Source: CAWDLX01 sp046728155 (GTDB lineage Bacteria > Actinomycetota > Actinomycetes > Mycobacteriales > Micromonosporaceae). Taken from it: a stretch of 64,000 nucleotides of DNA. The notes under the pieces were generated by a model. The model saw nothing but the letters and a program-made list of their open reading frames with translations. It did not search any database and was not told where the DNA came from. This document shows, piece after piece, positions 34,609 through 43,669 of this stretch. The stretch spans positions 35,201 to 99,200 of the forward strand of contig JBKPDY010000006.1 in assembly GCA_046728155.1 (NCBI GenBank). Direction: 5' to 3'. Each line of letters begins with the position of its first letter. The stretch's first letter is position 1. The position numbers and the translations under genes were made by a program.

Positions 34609-36068
34609 GTACCTGGACCGATCTGCTGGCGACGGCACTCGTCGGTACCGACCGTCGACCGTCCAGTGGAGACAGTTCCGAGGTACTCGACGCTGCCGCG
34701 GCGTGGGCCGCCTACCGGCGCGCGGGTACGCTCGCCGAGCAGGGCGTAGCAACGCCGGCGCCGGCCCCGGTCGAGACCATACCGGTGGTCGGTGACGCCG
34801 CGGCGCGACGACTCCTCGCCCTCCTCGCCGACGATGTGGCGCCGCTCGCCCGGGTCTTCAGTGACGCTGCCACGCGGGCGGCGCTTGTCGACGAATGGCT
34901 CGCCGCGGCGGCCAGCCGGGGCTGGCGGGTACCGGCCGCCAACCTGCCGCAGCTGCTCGACCATGGCCGCTATCACACCAATCTGCGCCACCGTATCGCC
35001 GCCGTGGGCGGTGCCCGTATCCATTGGCTTGCCGCACAGAATCCACAGTGGCGCTATCTCGGCTCCGTCGAGTCCACATCGGACGATCCCATGCTATGGA
35101 CCAATGGCAGCCCGGGACAGCGATCGGGTTACCTCCGCTCGCTGCGCCGTCGCGATCCCACCGCCGCCCGGACGCAGCTCGAGCGGGACTGGCCCGCGCT
35201 GACGCCGGAGGAGCGGGCCGACCTCCTGGCGACTCTGGGCGACGAGCTGAGCGCCTCTGACGAGCCGATGCTCGAGCGCGCACTCGATGACAGGAGGCGG
35301 GAGGTCCGCGACACCGCCGCCCGCCTGCTCGCCCTGCTGGCGGAGTCGGCGTACGCCCGACGGATGGCGGCTCGGGCACTGGCCTGCGTCGAGCTCCGCG
35401 GCCGGATGGTCGTGGCCGTCAACCCTCCGGCCGAGTGCGACCCGTCGATGCGTCGCGATGGGATCGACCCCAAGCCACCGGGCGGCAGCGGTGCGCGCGC
35501 GTGGTGGCTGGAGGAGATTCTCGCCCGTACGCCGCTGCGAACCTGGCCACGCCCTGTCGCGGTCGGCGACGCGGCAACTGAATGGACCGCGACGGTCCAC
35601 CGAGGACTAGCCCGGGCCGCGGCCGCGCACCACGACGCCGAGTGGGCCGCGATTGCGCTGGATGGCCTCGGCGACACGGTGCGGGACCGGGAGCTTTCGG
35701 CCGCGCTCTATCCGGTGCTCGATCGGGCCACTCTCGTCCGACGGGCCATCGATGCACTGCGCCAGGGCCGCACGCCATTGTGGGGCCCGCTTCTCAGCGG
35801 CTGTCCGGCGCCGTGGCCGGACGCGCTCGGACGTGCGGCGCTCGCCGGGATCGACACGCTCGCCCGCCAACCCCGCCTCACCGGCGACCTGTATCGACTC
35901 TGCCGGCTCGCCGCCGTCCGGGTACCACCCGCGCTCGCGTCCGACGCGCAGGAGCGGACCGACCGTGCCGGTATGGACTCCACTGTGGACAGCGCGGCAA
36001 CCGAGGCGCTGCAGGGCATGACCACGATCCTATGGTTCCGGTTCGAGATGACGATGGAGATGGCGTGA
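34605..36068 (+). CDS. DUF5691 family protein
   Basis: 487 residues from the GTG in GTGA overlapping the upstream stop. STWTDLLATALVGTDRRP at the start and HTNLRHRIAAVGGARIHWLAAQNPQW are characteristic of DUF5691. The middle (DPTAARTQLERDWPALTPEERADLLATL, LDDRRREVRDTAARLLALL) reads like HEAT/ARM-type helical repeats, so it is likely a scaffold. It has no membrane helix or catalytic motif I can see. Its place between the SWIM and MoxR genes suggests that it is the substrate adaptor or structural partner of the ATPase. Confidence 0.85.
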   Translation: MSTWTDLLATALVGTDRRPSSGDSSEVLDAAAAWAAYRRAGTLAEQGVATPAPAPVETIPVVGDAAARRLLALLADDVAPLARVFSDAATRAALVDEWLAAAASRGWRVPAANLPQLLDHGRYHTNLRHRIAAVGGARIHWLAAQNPQWRYLGSVESTSDDPMLWTNGSPGQRSGYLRSLRRRDPTAARTQLERDWPALTPEERADLLATLGDELSASDEPMLERALDDRRREVRDTAARLLALLAESAYARRMAARALACVELRGRMVVAVNPPAECDPSMRRDGIDPKPPGGSGARAWWLEEILARTPLRTWPRPVAVGDAATEWTATVHRGLARAAAAHHDAEWAAIALDGLGDTVRDRELSAALYPVLDRATLVRRAIDALRQGRTPLWGPLLSGCPAPWPDALGRAALAGIDTLARQPRLTGDLYRLCRLAAVRVPPALASDAQERTDRAGMDSTVDSAATEALQGMTTILWFRFEMTMEMA

Positions 36069-37144
36069 CCCCGCTGGACGAGTCGGTTCTCCGGCCGCAC
36101 GCCGAGAGGCTCTATGCCGACGAGCTCGCGACGCTGGCGGCCGACGACGACCGTCCGCGTCCGCCCGGGTGGCGGCTCTCCCCGCAGGCGGTGGTCAGGT
36201 ACCTTCTCGGCGACGGCGAGTCCGTCACGCCGAAGTACATCGGGCAGCGCCGGCTTATCGAGGTGGCGGTCGCCACTCTCGCCACCGACCGCGCACTGCT
36301 GCTGCTCGGCCTGCCCGGTACGGCCAAGACCTGGGTCTCCGAGCACCTCGCCGCGGCGATCAGCGGCGACTCGACGTTGCTCGTCCAGGGCACCGCCGGC
36401 ACGCCCGAGGAGGCGATCCGGTACGGGTGGAACTATGCACGGCTGCTCGCCGAGGGGCCGACCCGGGACGCGCTCGTGCCCAGCCCGGTGTTCCGCGCGA
36501 TGGCAGATGGGGCGATCGCGCGCGTCGAGGAGCTCACCCGGATGCCGGCTGACATCCAGGACTCGCTCATCACGATCCTTTCCGAGAAGACACTCCCGGT
36601 GGCGGAGCTCGGTTATGAGATCCAGGCGAAGAAGGGCTTCAATATCATCGCCACCGCGAATGATCGCGACCGCGGGGTCAACGAGCTCTCGTCCGCCCTT
36701 CGGCGGCGGTTCAACACGGTCGTGCTGCCGGTGCCGCCCGACGGCGAGGAGGAGGTCGACATCGTGACCCGCCGGGTCGCCGCGCTCGGCCGCTCCCTGG
36801 AACTGCCGCCGGTGCCGGCCGCCGCCGAGGAGATCCGCCGCGTGGTCACCGTCTTCCGCGAGCTGCGCGCCGGCCTCACCGAGGATGGCCGGACCAAGCT
36901 CAAGTCCCCCTCCGGCACCCTGTCGACCGCCGAGGCCATCTCCGTTGTCACCAACGGCATCGCCCTCGCCGCCCACTTCGGCGATGGCGTGCTCCGCCCC
37001 GCCGATGTCGCCGCCGGCATCGTCGGAGCCGTGGTGAAGGACCCGGCCGCCGACGGAATCGTCTGGCAGGAGTACCTGGAGACCGTGGTCCGGGAGCGGG
37101 AAGGCTGGCGCGATTTCTATCGGGCCGCGCGGCATGGCGGATAG
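36065..37144 (+). CDS. MoxR-type AAA+ ATPase
   Basis: 359 residues from the GTG in GTGA overlap; the open frame upstream belongs to the previous gene. Walker A GLPGTAKT is at 82-89. The Walker B region reads GAIARVEELTRMP, with Glu-Glu where MoxR proteins usually have Asp-Glu. Sensor 1 is NIIATANDRD, and an arginine-finger-like ALRRRF follows. The C-terminal helical lid runs from about 235. MoxR ATPases remodel protein complexes, usually with a VWA-domain partner, which is encoded two genes downstream. Overlaps the next gene by 11 bases. Confidence 0.93.
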   Translation: MTPLDESVLRPHAERLYADELATLAADDDRPRPPGWRLSPQAVVRYLLGDGESVTPKYIGQRRLIEVAVATLATDRALLLLGLPGTAKTWVSEHLAAAISGDSTLLVQGTAGTPEEAIRYGWNYARLLAEGPTRDALVPSPVFRAMADGAIARVEELTRMPADIQDSLITILSEKTLPVAELGYEIQAKKGFNIIATANDRDRGVNELSSALRRRFNTVVLPVPPDGEEEVDIVTRRVAALGRSLELPPVPAAAEEIRRVVTVFRELRAGLTEDGRTKLKSPSGTLSTAEAISVVTNGIALAAHFGDGVLRPADVAAGIVGAVVKDPAADGIVWQEYLETVVREREGWRDFYRAARHGG

Positions 37145-39368
37145 TCCGGTCCTCTTGGGCGTACGCCATCACGGCCCGGGCTCGGCCCGAGCGGTCAGGC
37201 GGGTCCTGAAGGCGTACCGACCGGAGGTGGTCCTCATCGAGGGACCTCCCGAGGCCGACCCGCTGGTGCCCCTGGCCGGCTCCCCGGAGATGCGGCCACC
37301 GGTCGCGCTGCTCGCCTACCGCACCGGGGATAAGGGTGACCGACCACCCGTGACGTTCTGGCCGTTCGCGGAGTTCTCGCCGGAATGGCAGGCGATCCGA
37401 TGGTCGGTCGCCAACGAGGTACCGGTGCGCTTCTGCGACCTCGCGGCCGCTTACGCCGCTCCCGATGAGTCCACTGTGGAGCCTGTACGGGTGGACCCGA
37501 TCGGGATGCTCGCCGAGGTCGCCGGATACGACGATCCGGAGCGCTGGTGGGAGGACGTCGTAGAGCACCAGATGCCACCGGCGGCCGAGGTTGACGAGCT
37601 GACGGCCGCGCTGGCGCCGTTCGAGGCGATAGCCGCCGCCATGGCCGCCGTCCGGGCACAACACTCCGATGTGGAGGACGGCCGGCGGGAGGCCGCCATG
37701 CGTACTGTGCTGCGGGCCTCGACGAAGCGGTACGAGCGGGTGGCGGTCATCTGCGGCGCCTGGCATGTGCCGGCGCTCACCGCTCCCCTGCCCACGGCGA
37801 GCGCGGATGCAGCGGCGCTGCGTGGACTGTCCAAGGAGAAGGTCACGGTCACATGGGTACCGTGGACGCACGGTCGCCTCGCGTCCTGGCAAGGGTACGG
37901 CGCAGGCGTCGCCTCGCCCGGCTGGTACCACCACCTCTTCACCGAACCGGACCGCCCGGTCACCCGGTGGCTCGTGGCGGTCGCCGCCCTGCTGCGCACC
38001 GAGGGCCAACCGGTCTCGAGCGCCCATGTGATCGAGGCGGTGCGGCTGGCCGAGAGTCTGGCCGTGCTGCGTGGGCGCCCATTGGCTGGTCTCGCCGAGG
38101 TCTCGGAAGCGACCCGGGCCGTGCTCTGCGACGGTGACGAGCTCCGCGCGAGCCTCGTCGACCGGAAGATGGTGGTCGGCGAACGGCTCGGCGGCGTCCC
38201 CCCGGAAACACCGTCGGTGCCGCTGGTCACCGATGTCGCGGCGACCCAGCGCCGGCTGCGGCTCAAGCCGTCGCCGGTCGCGACCGACATCGACCTCGAC
38301 CTTCGTCGTGGCATCGATCTGGATCGGAGCCGGTTGCTGCACCGATTGCGACTGCTGGGTGTCGACTGGGGCAACCCGGCACCGGAGCGCCGCGGCCTGG
38401 GTACGTTCTGGGAGTCCTGGCGGCTGAACTGGCACCCGCATTTCGCGGTCGACCTCATCGAGGCGGGCGCCTACGGCACGACCGTGGCCGCCGCGGCGAC
38501 GGCCAGGACGACGGAACTCGCGACGGCCGCGGACTCGCTGCACGCAGTCACCCGACTCGTCCAGCAGTGCCTGCTCGCCGATCTGGCCGAGGCCTGGCCG
38601 GTGGTTCTGCGCGCACTCGGTGACCGGGCCGCCCTGGACCTCGATGTCACCCATCTCATGGCAGCGCTGCCGGCGCTGGCGCGAACCTTGCGTTACGGCG
38701 ATGTGCGCGGTACGGATGTCGCCTCGGTCCGGGGTGTGACGCACGGGCTGGTTCCGCGCATCTGCATCGGTCTGCCCGCGGCCGTGATATCGCTCGACGA
38801 CGGCGCGGCCACAGCGATGCGCGAGCATATCGACGGGGTCCACCTCGCGCTGGGACTGCTCGCCGAGGAGTCCCTGCAGGCCGAGTGGCATCAGGCGTTA
38901 GCAGGACTGGCCGACCGGGACGACCTGCACGGCCTGATTGGCGGCCGGGTGACCCGGCTCCTGCTCGACGTCGACCAGCTCGCGGCCGACGAGGTGAGGC
39001 GCCGGCTGGGCCGTATGCTCACGGTCGGGATCCCGCCGGGGCGAGCGGCGGCCTGGATCGAAGGTTTCCTGGCGGATGGCGGGCTACTGCTCGTGCACGA
39101 CCAGCGGTTGCTCACTCTCGTCGACACTTGGCTGGCCGACATTCCTGACGACACGTTTGTCGAAGTGCTCCCCTTGCTGCGCCGGACATTCGGCACATTC
39201 GCCGACCCGGAGCGGCGAGCGATCGGCGAACGGGCCCGCCACCTCGGCGCAGCGCCCACCGGCCGTGAGGCGGCTGACGAAGAGCTGGACCACCAGCGGG
39301 CGGTGCTCGTACTGCCCACGGTGCGGATCCTGCTGGGCCGTGACATTCCTGGGTTGCCCGATGAGTGA
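37134..39368 (+). CDS. DUF5682 family protein
   Basis: 744 residues. VLLGVRHHGPGSARAVRRVL followed by VVLIEGPPEADPL is the diagnostic DUF5682 start, and VAVICGAWHVPAL with His comes near residue 205. The layout (GVRHHGPGS ... IEGPP ... CGAWH) recalls the TraB/ChaN-like fold, in which these positions form a metal or catalytic site. I infer this from pattern only. The second half is helical. It overlaps the ATPase gene by 11 bases and the VWA gene by 8, so it is an obligate part of the operon. The family is otherwise uncharacterised. Confidence 0.87.
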   Translation: MADSPVLLGVRHHGPGSARAVRRVLKAYRPEVVLIEGPPEADPLVPLAGSPEMRPPVALLAYRTGDKGDRPPVTFWPFAEFSPEWQAIRWSVANEVPVRFCDLAAAYAAPDESTVEPVRVDPIGMLAEVAGYDDPERWWEDVVEHQMPPAAEVDELTAALAPFEAIAAAMAAVRAQHSDVEDGRREAAMRTVLRASTKRYERVAVICGAWHVPALTAPLPTASADAAALRGLSKEKVTVTWVPWTHGRLASWQGYGAGVASPGWYHHLFTEPDRPVTRWLVAVAALLRTEGQPVSSAHVIEAVRLAESLAVLRGRPLAGLAEVSEATRAVLCDGDELRASLVDRKMVVGERLGGVPPETPSVPLVTDVAATQRRLRLKPSPVATDIDLDLRRGIDLDRSRLLHRLRLLGVDWGNPAPERRGLGTFWESWRLNWHPHFAVDLIEAGAYGTTVAAAATARTTELATAADSLHAVTRLVQQCLLADLAEAWPVVLRALGDRAALDLDVTHLMAALPALARTLRYGDVRGTDVASVRGVTHGLVPRICIGLPAAVISLDDGAATAMREHIDGVHLALGLLAEESLQAEWHQALAGLADRDDLHGLIGGRVTRLLLDVDQLAADEVRRRLGRMLTVGIPPGRAAAWIEGFLADGGLLLVHDQRLLTLVDTWLADIPDDTFVEVLPLLRRTFGTFADPERRAIGERARHLGAAPTGREAADEELDHQRAVLVLPTVRILLGRDIPGLPDE

Positions 39369-40554
39369 GCCTCGCCCCGGTGAGCCCGGCGGCACGGCTT
39401 CCGGCGGGCACGAGCGGCTGCGCCGGTGGCGACTGGTGCTCGGCGGGTCGGCCGACGGAACCGGGCAGCAGCTGGGCGGGTCCGACATCGCCATCGACAC
39501 CGCGCTCGCGGCCCTGTACGGCAGCGCCGATGGGCCGTCGGATACCACCGGTCCGCGCGGTGCCGGCCTGGAGGCGTCGGCGCCGTCGGTCGCCCGCTGG
39601 CTCGGTGACATCCGGACCTACTTTCCGTCCACAGTGGTCCAGGTCATGCAGGCCGACGCGATCGAGCGACTCGACCTGACCAGACTTCTGCTCGAGCCCG
39701 AGATGCTAGAGGCGGTCGAGGCCGATGTGCACCTGGTCGGCACGCTGCTCTCGCTCAACCGGGTGATGCCGGAGGCGACCCGGCAGGCCGCCCGGCACGT
39801 GGTCGCCACGGTGGTCTCGGACCTCGAACGCCGGATCGTCCAGAAGACGAAGGCCGCCCTCACCGGCGCCCTCAACCGCGCCGCGCGGGTGAGCCGACCA
39901 CGCCATCACGACATCGACTGGGGCCGCACCATCCTGGCCAACCTCAAGCACTACCAGCCGGGGTACGGCACGATCGTGCCCGAACGGCTGGTCGGCTACG
40001 GCCGGCGCACCAACGCCGTCCAGCGCGACGTGGTGCTCTGCGTGGACCAGTCCGGATCGATGGCGGCGTCCGTTGTCTACAGTGGGGTCTTCGCAGCCGT
40101 ACTGGCCTCGATCCGGGCGTTGCGGACATCATTGGTGGTCTTCGATACTACGGTCGTAGATCTCACCGACGCCCTGCACGACCCGGTCGAGGTACTCTTC
40201 GGCACGCAGCTTGGTGGCGGGACGGATGTCAACCGCGCCATCGCCTACTGCCAGGGACTCATCACGCGCCCGCGTGAGAGCATCGTGGTGCTCATCAGCG
40301 ACCTGTACGAAGGCGGGGTACGGGACGAGATGCTGCGACGGGTCGCCAGCCTCACCGCGGCCGGAGTGCAGGTGATCGCGCTGCTGGCCCTCTCGGACGA
40401 GGGAGCACCGTCCTATGACCATGACAACGCGGCCGCGCTCGCTTCCTTGGGCATCCCCGTGTTCGCCTGTACGCCGGACGCGTTTCCCGACCTGATGGCG
40501 GCCGCGATCCAGCGGCAGGACCTGGATGGCGTCATCGACCGGCTGCATCGGTGA
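39361..40554 (+). CDS. VWA (von Willebrand factor A / CoxE-like) domain protein
   Basis: 397 residues. A helical N-terminus of about 215 residues (DIDWGRTILANLKHYQPGYGTIVPERLVGYGRR just before the domain) is followed by a VWA domain with a complete MIDAS: Asp229-x-Ser231-x-Ser233 in CVDQSGSM, Thr288 in GGGTDVNRA and Asp314 in ISDLYEGG. The metal site should bind an acidic ligand on a partner, as in MoxR-VWA chaperone pairs such as those that insert metals into enzymes. It is last of the five-gene operon; the following gene is on the opposite strand. Confidence 0.92.
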   Translation: MSEPRPGEPGGTASGGHERLRRWRLVLGGSADGTGQQLGGSDIAIDTALAALYGSADGPSDTTGPRGAGLEASAPSVARWLGDIRTYFPSTVVQVMQADAIERLDLTRLLLEPEMLEAVEADVHLVGTLLSLNRVMPEATRQAARHVVATVVSDLERRIVQKTKAALTGALNRAARVSRPRHHDIDWGRTILANLKHYQPGYGTIVPERLVGYGRRTNAVQRDVVLCVDQSGSMAASVVYSGVFAAVLASIRALRTSLVVFDTTVVDLTDALHDPVEVLFGTQLGGGTDVNRAIAYCQGLITRPRESIVVLISDLYEGGVRDEMLRRVASLTAAGVQVIALLALSDEGAPSYDHDNAAALASLGIPVFACTPDAFPDLMAAAIQRQDLDGVIDRLHR

Positions 40555-40558
40555 ATCA

Positions 40559-40972
40559 TCAGCTGGCCGCGTCGTAGGCCTGTGCCAGCCACTCCTTCAG
40601 CTCATCGTCCACATCGGACACGGTCGACAGCTTGACATTGTGGGCGATGCGATCGGCAGATACTTTCATGCGGCGACTGACGCGATGGTGGTCGAGGGGA
40701 TACGGCAACACCACGCTGAGCGACAACGCTCGGGCCATAGGACGAACCTCGGCCAACTTGGTCTCATTCTTGAGGAACACACCGACCTTGACGGCGTCGA
40801 TGTGCACCGGTCCGAGCGTCTGAAGGTATCCGACGATGGCGTTGTAGATCTCCCGCTGGACCGCCGGACGACCGGCGAAAGTCTCCTCGACGGTGTTGCC
40901 CGGTACGCATACGTGTGACTGATGCTCCCTGGCGAACTCCCGATCACACGCCGGACACCGCCAGCGGCCCAT
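40559..40972 (-). CDS. DUF5655 domain protein with N-terminal zinc knuckle
   Basis: 137 residues. The first 22 residues contain CPAC...H...C (Cys6, Cys9, Cys22), a probable zinc site. The rest is DUF5655-like (REIYNAIVGYLQTLGPVHIDAVKVGVFLKN, SLSVVLPYPLDHHRVSRRMKVSADRIAHNVKL). DUF5655 proteins are small and uncharacterised, often found alone. It converges on the VWA gene with 4 bases between them. No promoter partner is clear in the 545-base gap upstream. Confidence 0.85.
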   Translation of the reverse strand: MGRWRCPACDREFAREHQSHVCVPGNTVEETFAGRPAVQREIYNAIVGYLQTLGPVHIDAVKVGVFLKNETKLAEVRPMARALSLSVVLPYPLDHHRVSRRMKVSADRIAHNVKLSTVSDVDDELKEWLAQAYDAAS

Positions 40973-41517
40973 CCCGCCATGGTGCCACGCCGATGCCCTG
41001 TTGGTGCGTACCCCTGCTGCTGGCGAGCGCCCTCAAGCTCTTCGGCGCGCCCGGACCGGTCGTTCTCGGTGTCACCGCTTTGCACTCGTGAGCGCGCTCT
41101 GGATCGCGGCCGTCCGACGTCGTCAGTCATCGACTCGCTCGTACGAGTTGGCGGCCGGGTAGTCTACTGTGGACTATTTCGTCGGTAGCTCTGGTTCGTC
41201 GACGGTGAGGAGGCCGGTGCTACGGCAAGCGACCAGATCAAGCCCCCCTCACCTGCGCCGCCCATGGGAGATCGGTACCCAACCTGTCCAACCCGCGACG
41301 CACCGCGCGTCCGGCCAAGGTAAGGGCCCCGCCCCGAACGTCCCGACGCCGACTGCCGGCTCCCGCCGCGCGACGCTGGCGCCCGCGGCAGCGTAGGCGC
41401 TCTGAGATGCTCAGAACGGCGAATCCGCAGATGAGGATGGTCGAGGGCCGCACCTCCGTTCACTACTCGGGTCGGCCGTTGCTGCGTACCCGTTGTTCGT
41501 CGTGGTGTGATGGAGCT
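40973..41517. other. 545-base gap without a recognised gene
   Basis: It lies between the divergent DUF5655 and LuxR-type genes. Open frames in it have no family similarity or ribosome site. It contains AGTCTACTGTGGACT at 41161-41175, a copy of the iterated near-palindrome seen across the window. Promoters for both flanking genes are expected here. Confidence 0.5.
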
Positions 41518-43146
41518 GTGACGGCCGAGGCGCTCCATCAGGGTCGGCAATCCTACGACCGGAAGGCCTGGGCGGACGCCTTCGCTCAGCTCTCGGCCGC
41601 CGATCACGACGCGCCACTCGAGTCCGACGACCTGGAGCGGCTCGCCGTGTCGGCTCGCCTGCTCGGCCGAGATGCCGACGGCGACGCCCTGTTTGAGCGA
41701 GGCCATCACGAGCGGATGAATCGTGGCGACACGCGCGGCGCCGCTCGCTGGGCCCTCTGGCTCGGGATGAGCCTGATGGACCGGGGCGAGACGGCGCGCG
41801 GTGGTGGCTGGCTCGCCCGGGCGAAGCGATTGCTCGACGATTCGCAGCAGGAATGCGTGGAGCAGGGATTCCTGCTCGTGCCGGTCGCGCTGCAGGCTCT
41901 TGTGGGAGGAGACGCCGCGACGGCCCACGCCACTTTCGCTCAGGCTGCCAAGATCGGCGATCTCTATCACGAGCCCGATCTGATGGCCCTCGGCCGGCTC
42001 GGCCTCGGCCAGTCATCGATCATGCTCGGTGAGATTACGGACGGCCTCGCGCTGCTCGACGAGACGATGGTCGCCGTGACGGCCGGGGAGGTTTCGCCAA
42101 TCATCAGCGGAATCATCTACTGCGCCGTGATCGACGCGTGTCAGGAGGTGTTCGATCTTCGTCGTGCCAGGGAGTGGACGACGGCTCTGACCCGATGGTG
42201 TGAGTCCCAGCCCGACCTCGTTCCGTTCAACGGCCAGTGCCTGGTGCACCGTGCCGAGATCATGCAGTTGCACGGGGCCTGGCCGGACGCGGTCGACGCC
42301 GCCCAACGGGCTCGGGAGCGGTTCGTGCAGTCGCGTCACCCGGCGGTGGGCGCGGCGCTCTATCGGCTGGCCGAGCTGCACCGGCTGCGCGGAGGATTCG
42401 CGGACGCCGAGGAGGCTTATCGTCAGGCCAGCCAATGGGGACATCAGACGCAGCCAGGCCTGGCCCAACTTCGACTGGCCCAGGGTCAGGTCGATGCCGC
42501 ACAGGCCGCGATCCGTCTCGCTCTGCATGAGACGCAGGCACCAATGCTGCGGCCAAGGCTGCTGGCAGCGCACGTGGAGATCATGCTCGCTGCGAAGGAC
42601 GTCAACGCCGCACGCGCCGCCGCCGATGACCTGTCGGAAATTGCCGATCAGGTCGGTGCGCCGTTGCTGAGGGCGATGGCCGCCTACACGAAGGGGTCGG
42701 TCCTTCTCGCTGTCGGCCACGCCCGAGACGCGCTTGCCGCGCTGCGCCAGGCGTGGACGGCTTGGCACGAGCTCGACGCGCCCTACGAGACAGCGCGGAC
42801 ACGTGTCCTCATAGGACTGACTTGCCGGGCGCTGGGGGACGAGGACACCGCGCGGATGGAGTTCGACGCGGCGGCCTGGATATTCGACCAGCTCGGTGCA
42901 GCGCCCGACGTCGCCCGAGCGGAGGCGCTCGCCCACCGAGCGGCGAAGCCCCAGGGTGGGTTAACCGCCCGTGAGACGCAGGTGCTGCGTCACGTCGCGT
43001 CCGGCAAGACCAACCGCGCCATTGCCGCGGAGCTATTCCTGAGCGAGAAGACGGTGGCGCGCCACGTGAGTAACATCTTCACGAAGCTTGGCCTGTCATC
43101 GCGGGCGGCGGCCACCGCATACGCCTACGAGCACGACCTCGTGTAG
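41518..43146 (+). CDS. TPR-repeat LuxR-type transcriptional regulator
   Basis: 542 residues from GTG 41518 (VTAEALHQGRQSYDRKAW); the frame is open back to 41407, so the start is uncertain. Most of the protein is tetratricopeptide-like helical repeats (ADAFAQLSAADHDAP, GAARWALWLGMSLMDRGE, AEEAYRQASQWG). The last 65 residues are a LuxR helix-turn-helix: GLTARETQVLRHVASGKTNR, then AIAAELFLSEKTVARHVSNI. There is no ATPase domain, so it is not a full LAL regulator. It probably controls the genes that follow on the same strand (SemiSWEET-like, flavin monooxygenase, methyltransferase). Confidence 0.92.
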   Translation: MTAEALHQGRQSYDRKAWADAFAQLSAADHDAPLESDDLERLAVSARLLGRDADGDALFERGHHERMNRGDTRGAARWALWLGMSLMDRGETARGGGWLARAKRLLDDSQQECVEQGFLLVPVALQALVGGDAATAHATFAQAAKIGDLYHEPDLMALGRLGLGQSSIMLGEITDGLALLDETMVAVTAGEVSPIISGIIYCAVIDACQEVFDLRRAREWTTALTRWCESQPDLVPFNGQCLVHRAEIMQLHGAWPDAVDAAQRARERFVQSRHPAVGAALYRLAELHRLRGGFADAEEAYRQASQWGHQTQPGLAQLRLAQGQVDAAQAAIRLALHETQAPMLRPRLLAAHVEIMLAAKDVNAARAAADDLSEIADQVGAPLLRAMAAYTKGSVLLAVGHARDALAALRQAWTAWHELDAPYETARTRVLIGLTCRALGDEDTARMEFDAAAWIFDQLGAAPDVARAEALAHRAAKPQGGLTARETQVLRHVASGKTNRAIAAELFLSEKTVARHVSNIFTKLGLSSRAAATAYAYEHDLV

Positions 43147-43270
43147 CCGCATACGGAGAATCACCCATTCGCACGACCGCGCAGATTGCGTGTTTCAACC
43201 GACGCGGCCCGCGACACCCGATCCATACCGTCGTCCTCGTACCCGGCACAACGGCGGCACGGAGGCGGCG

Positions 43271-43645
43271 ATGGAACTCAATCTCCCGGTGATGGCCGGC
43301 GCGATCTCGACCGTGATCTTCGCGGTGAGCACGCTGCCCATGCTGGTGAAGGCGGGCCGAACGAAGGATCTGAGTTCGTACAGTCTGAGCAACATCCTGC
43401 TCGCCAACATAGGCAATGTGATCCATTCCGTGTACGTCTTCGATCTGCCGGCCGGCCCCGTGTGGGTGCTGCACACCTTCTACCTGATCTCAACGGGACT
43501 CATGTTGGTCTGGTACGTGCGCTATGCCCTGCGACGGAAAGTGCGCGCCGCAGCGAGTCCGCGCCGTGACTACACAGAATTACCCACGCCTCGCCGGCAC
43601 CGTTTGGTTGGTTCACCCGACGCGGCAGGCGTGATTGCCCCCTAG
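43271..43645 (+). CDS. SemiSWEET/PQ-loop-like small membrane protein
   Basis: 124 residues from the ATG preceded by GGAGG. Three hydrophobic helices (PVMAGAISTVIFAVSTLPML, LSNILLANIGNVIHSVYVF, VWVLHTFYLISTGLMLVWYV) with the intervening KAGRTKDLSSYS match the single triple-helix bundle of SemiSWEET/PQ-loop proteins, in which P-M/Q-L-x-K precedes the KD-S-x-S loop. Dimers of such proteins pass sugars or other small solutes through the membrane. It lies 124 bases after the LuxR gene and 24 bases before the monooxygenase. Substrate unknown. Confidence 0.75.
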   Translation: MELNLPVMAGAISTVIFAVSTLPMLVKAGRTKDLSSYSLSNILLANIGNVIHSVYVFDLPAGPVWVLHTFYLISTGLMLVWYVRYALRRKVRAAASPRRDYTELPTPRRHRLVGSPDAAGVIAP

Positions 43646-43669
43646 CGTCGACTGCGATGGGAGAGCGAG

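Noticed and set aside
36948..38891. 647-codon minus-strand frame opposite the DUF5682 gene
   Set aside because: Very long, but its translation is a mixture of Arg/Gly/His with no conserved domain, while the plus strand encodes a clear family.
41161..41175. AGTCTACTGTGGACT as a terminator or operator
   Set aside because: Short stem, not next to a gene end, and better explained as a copy of the window-wide iterated word.
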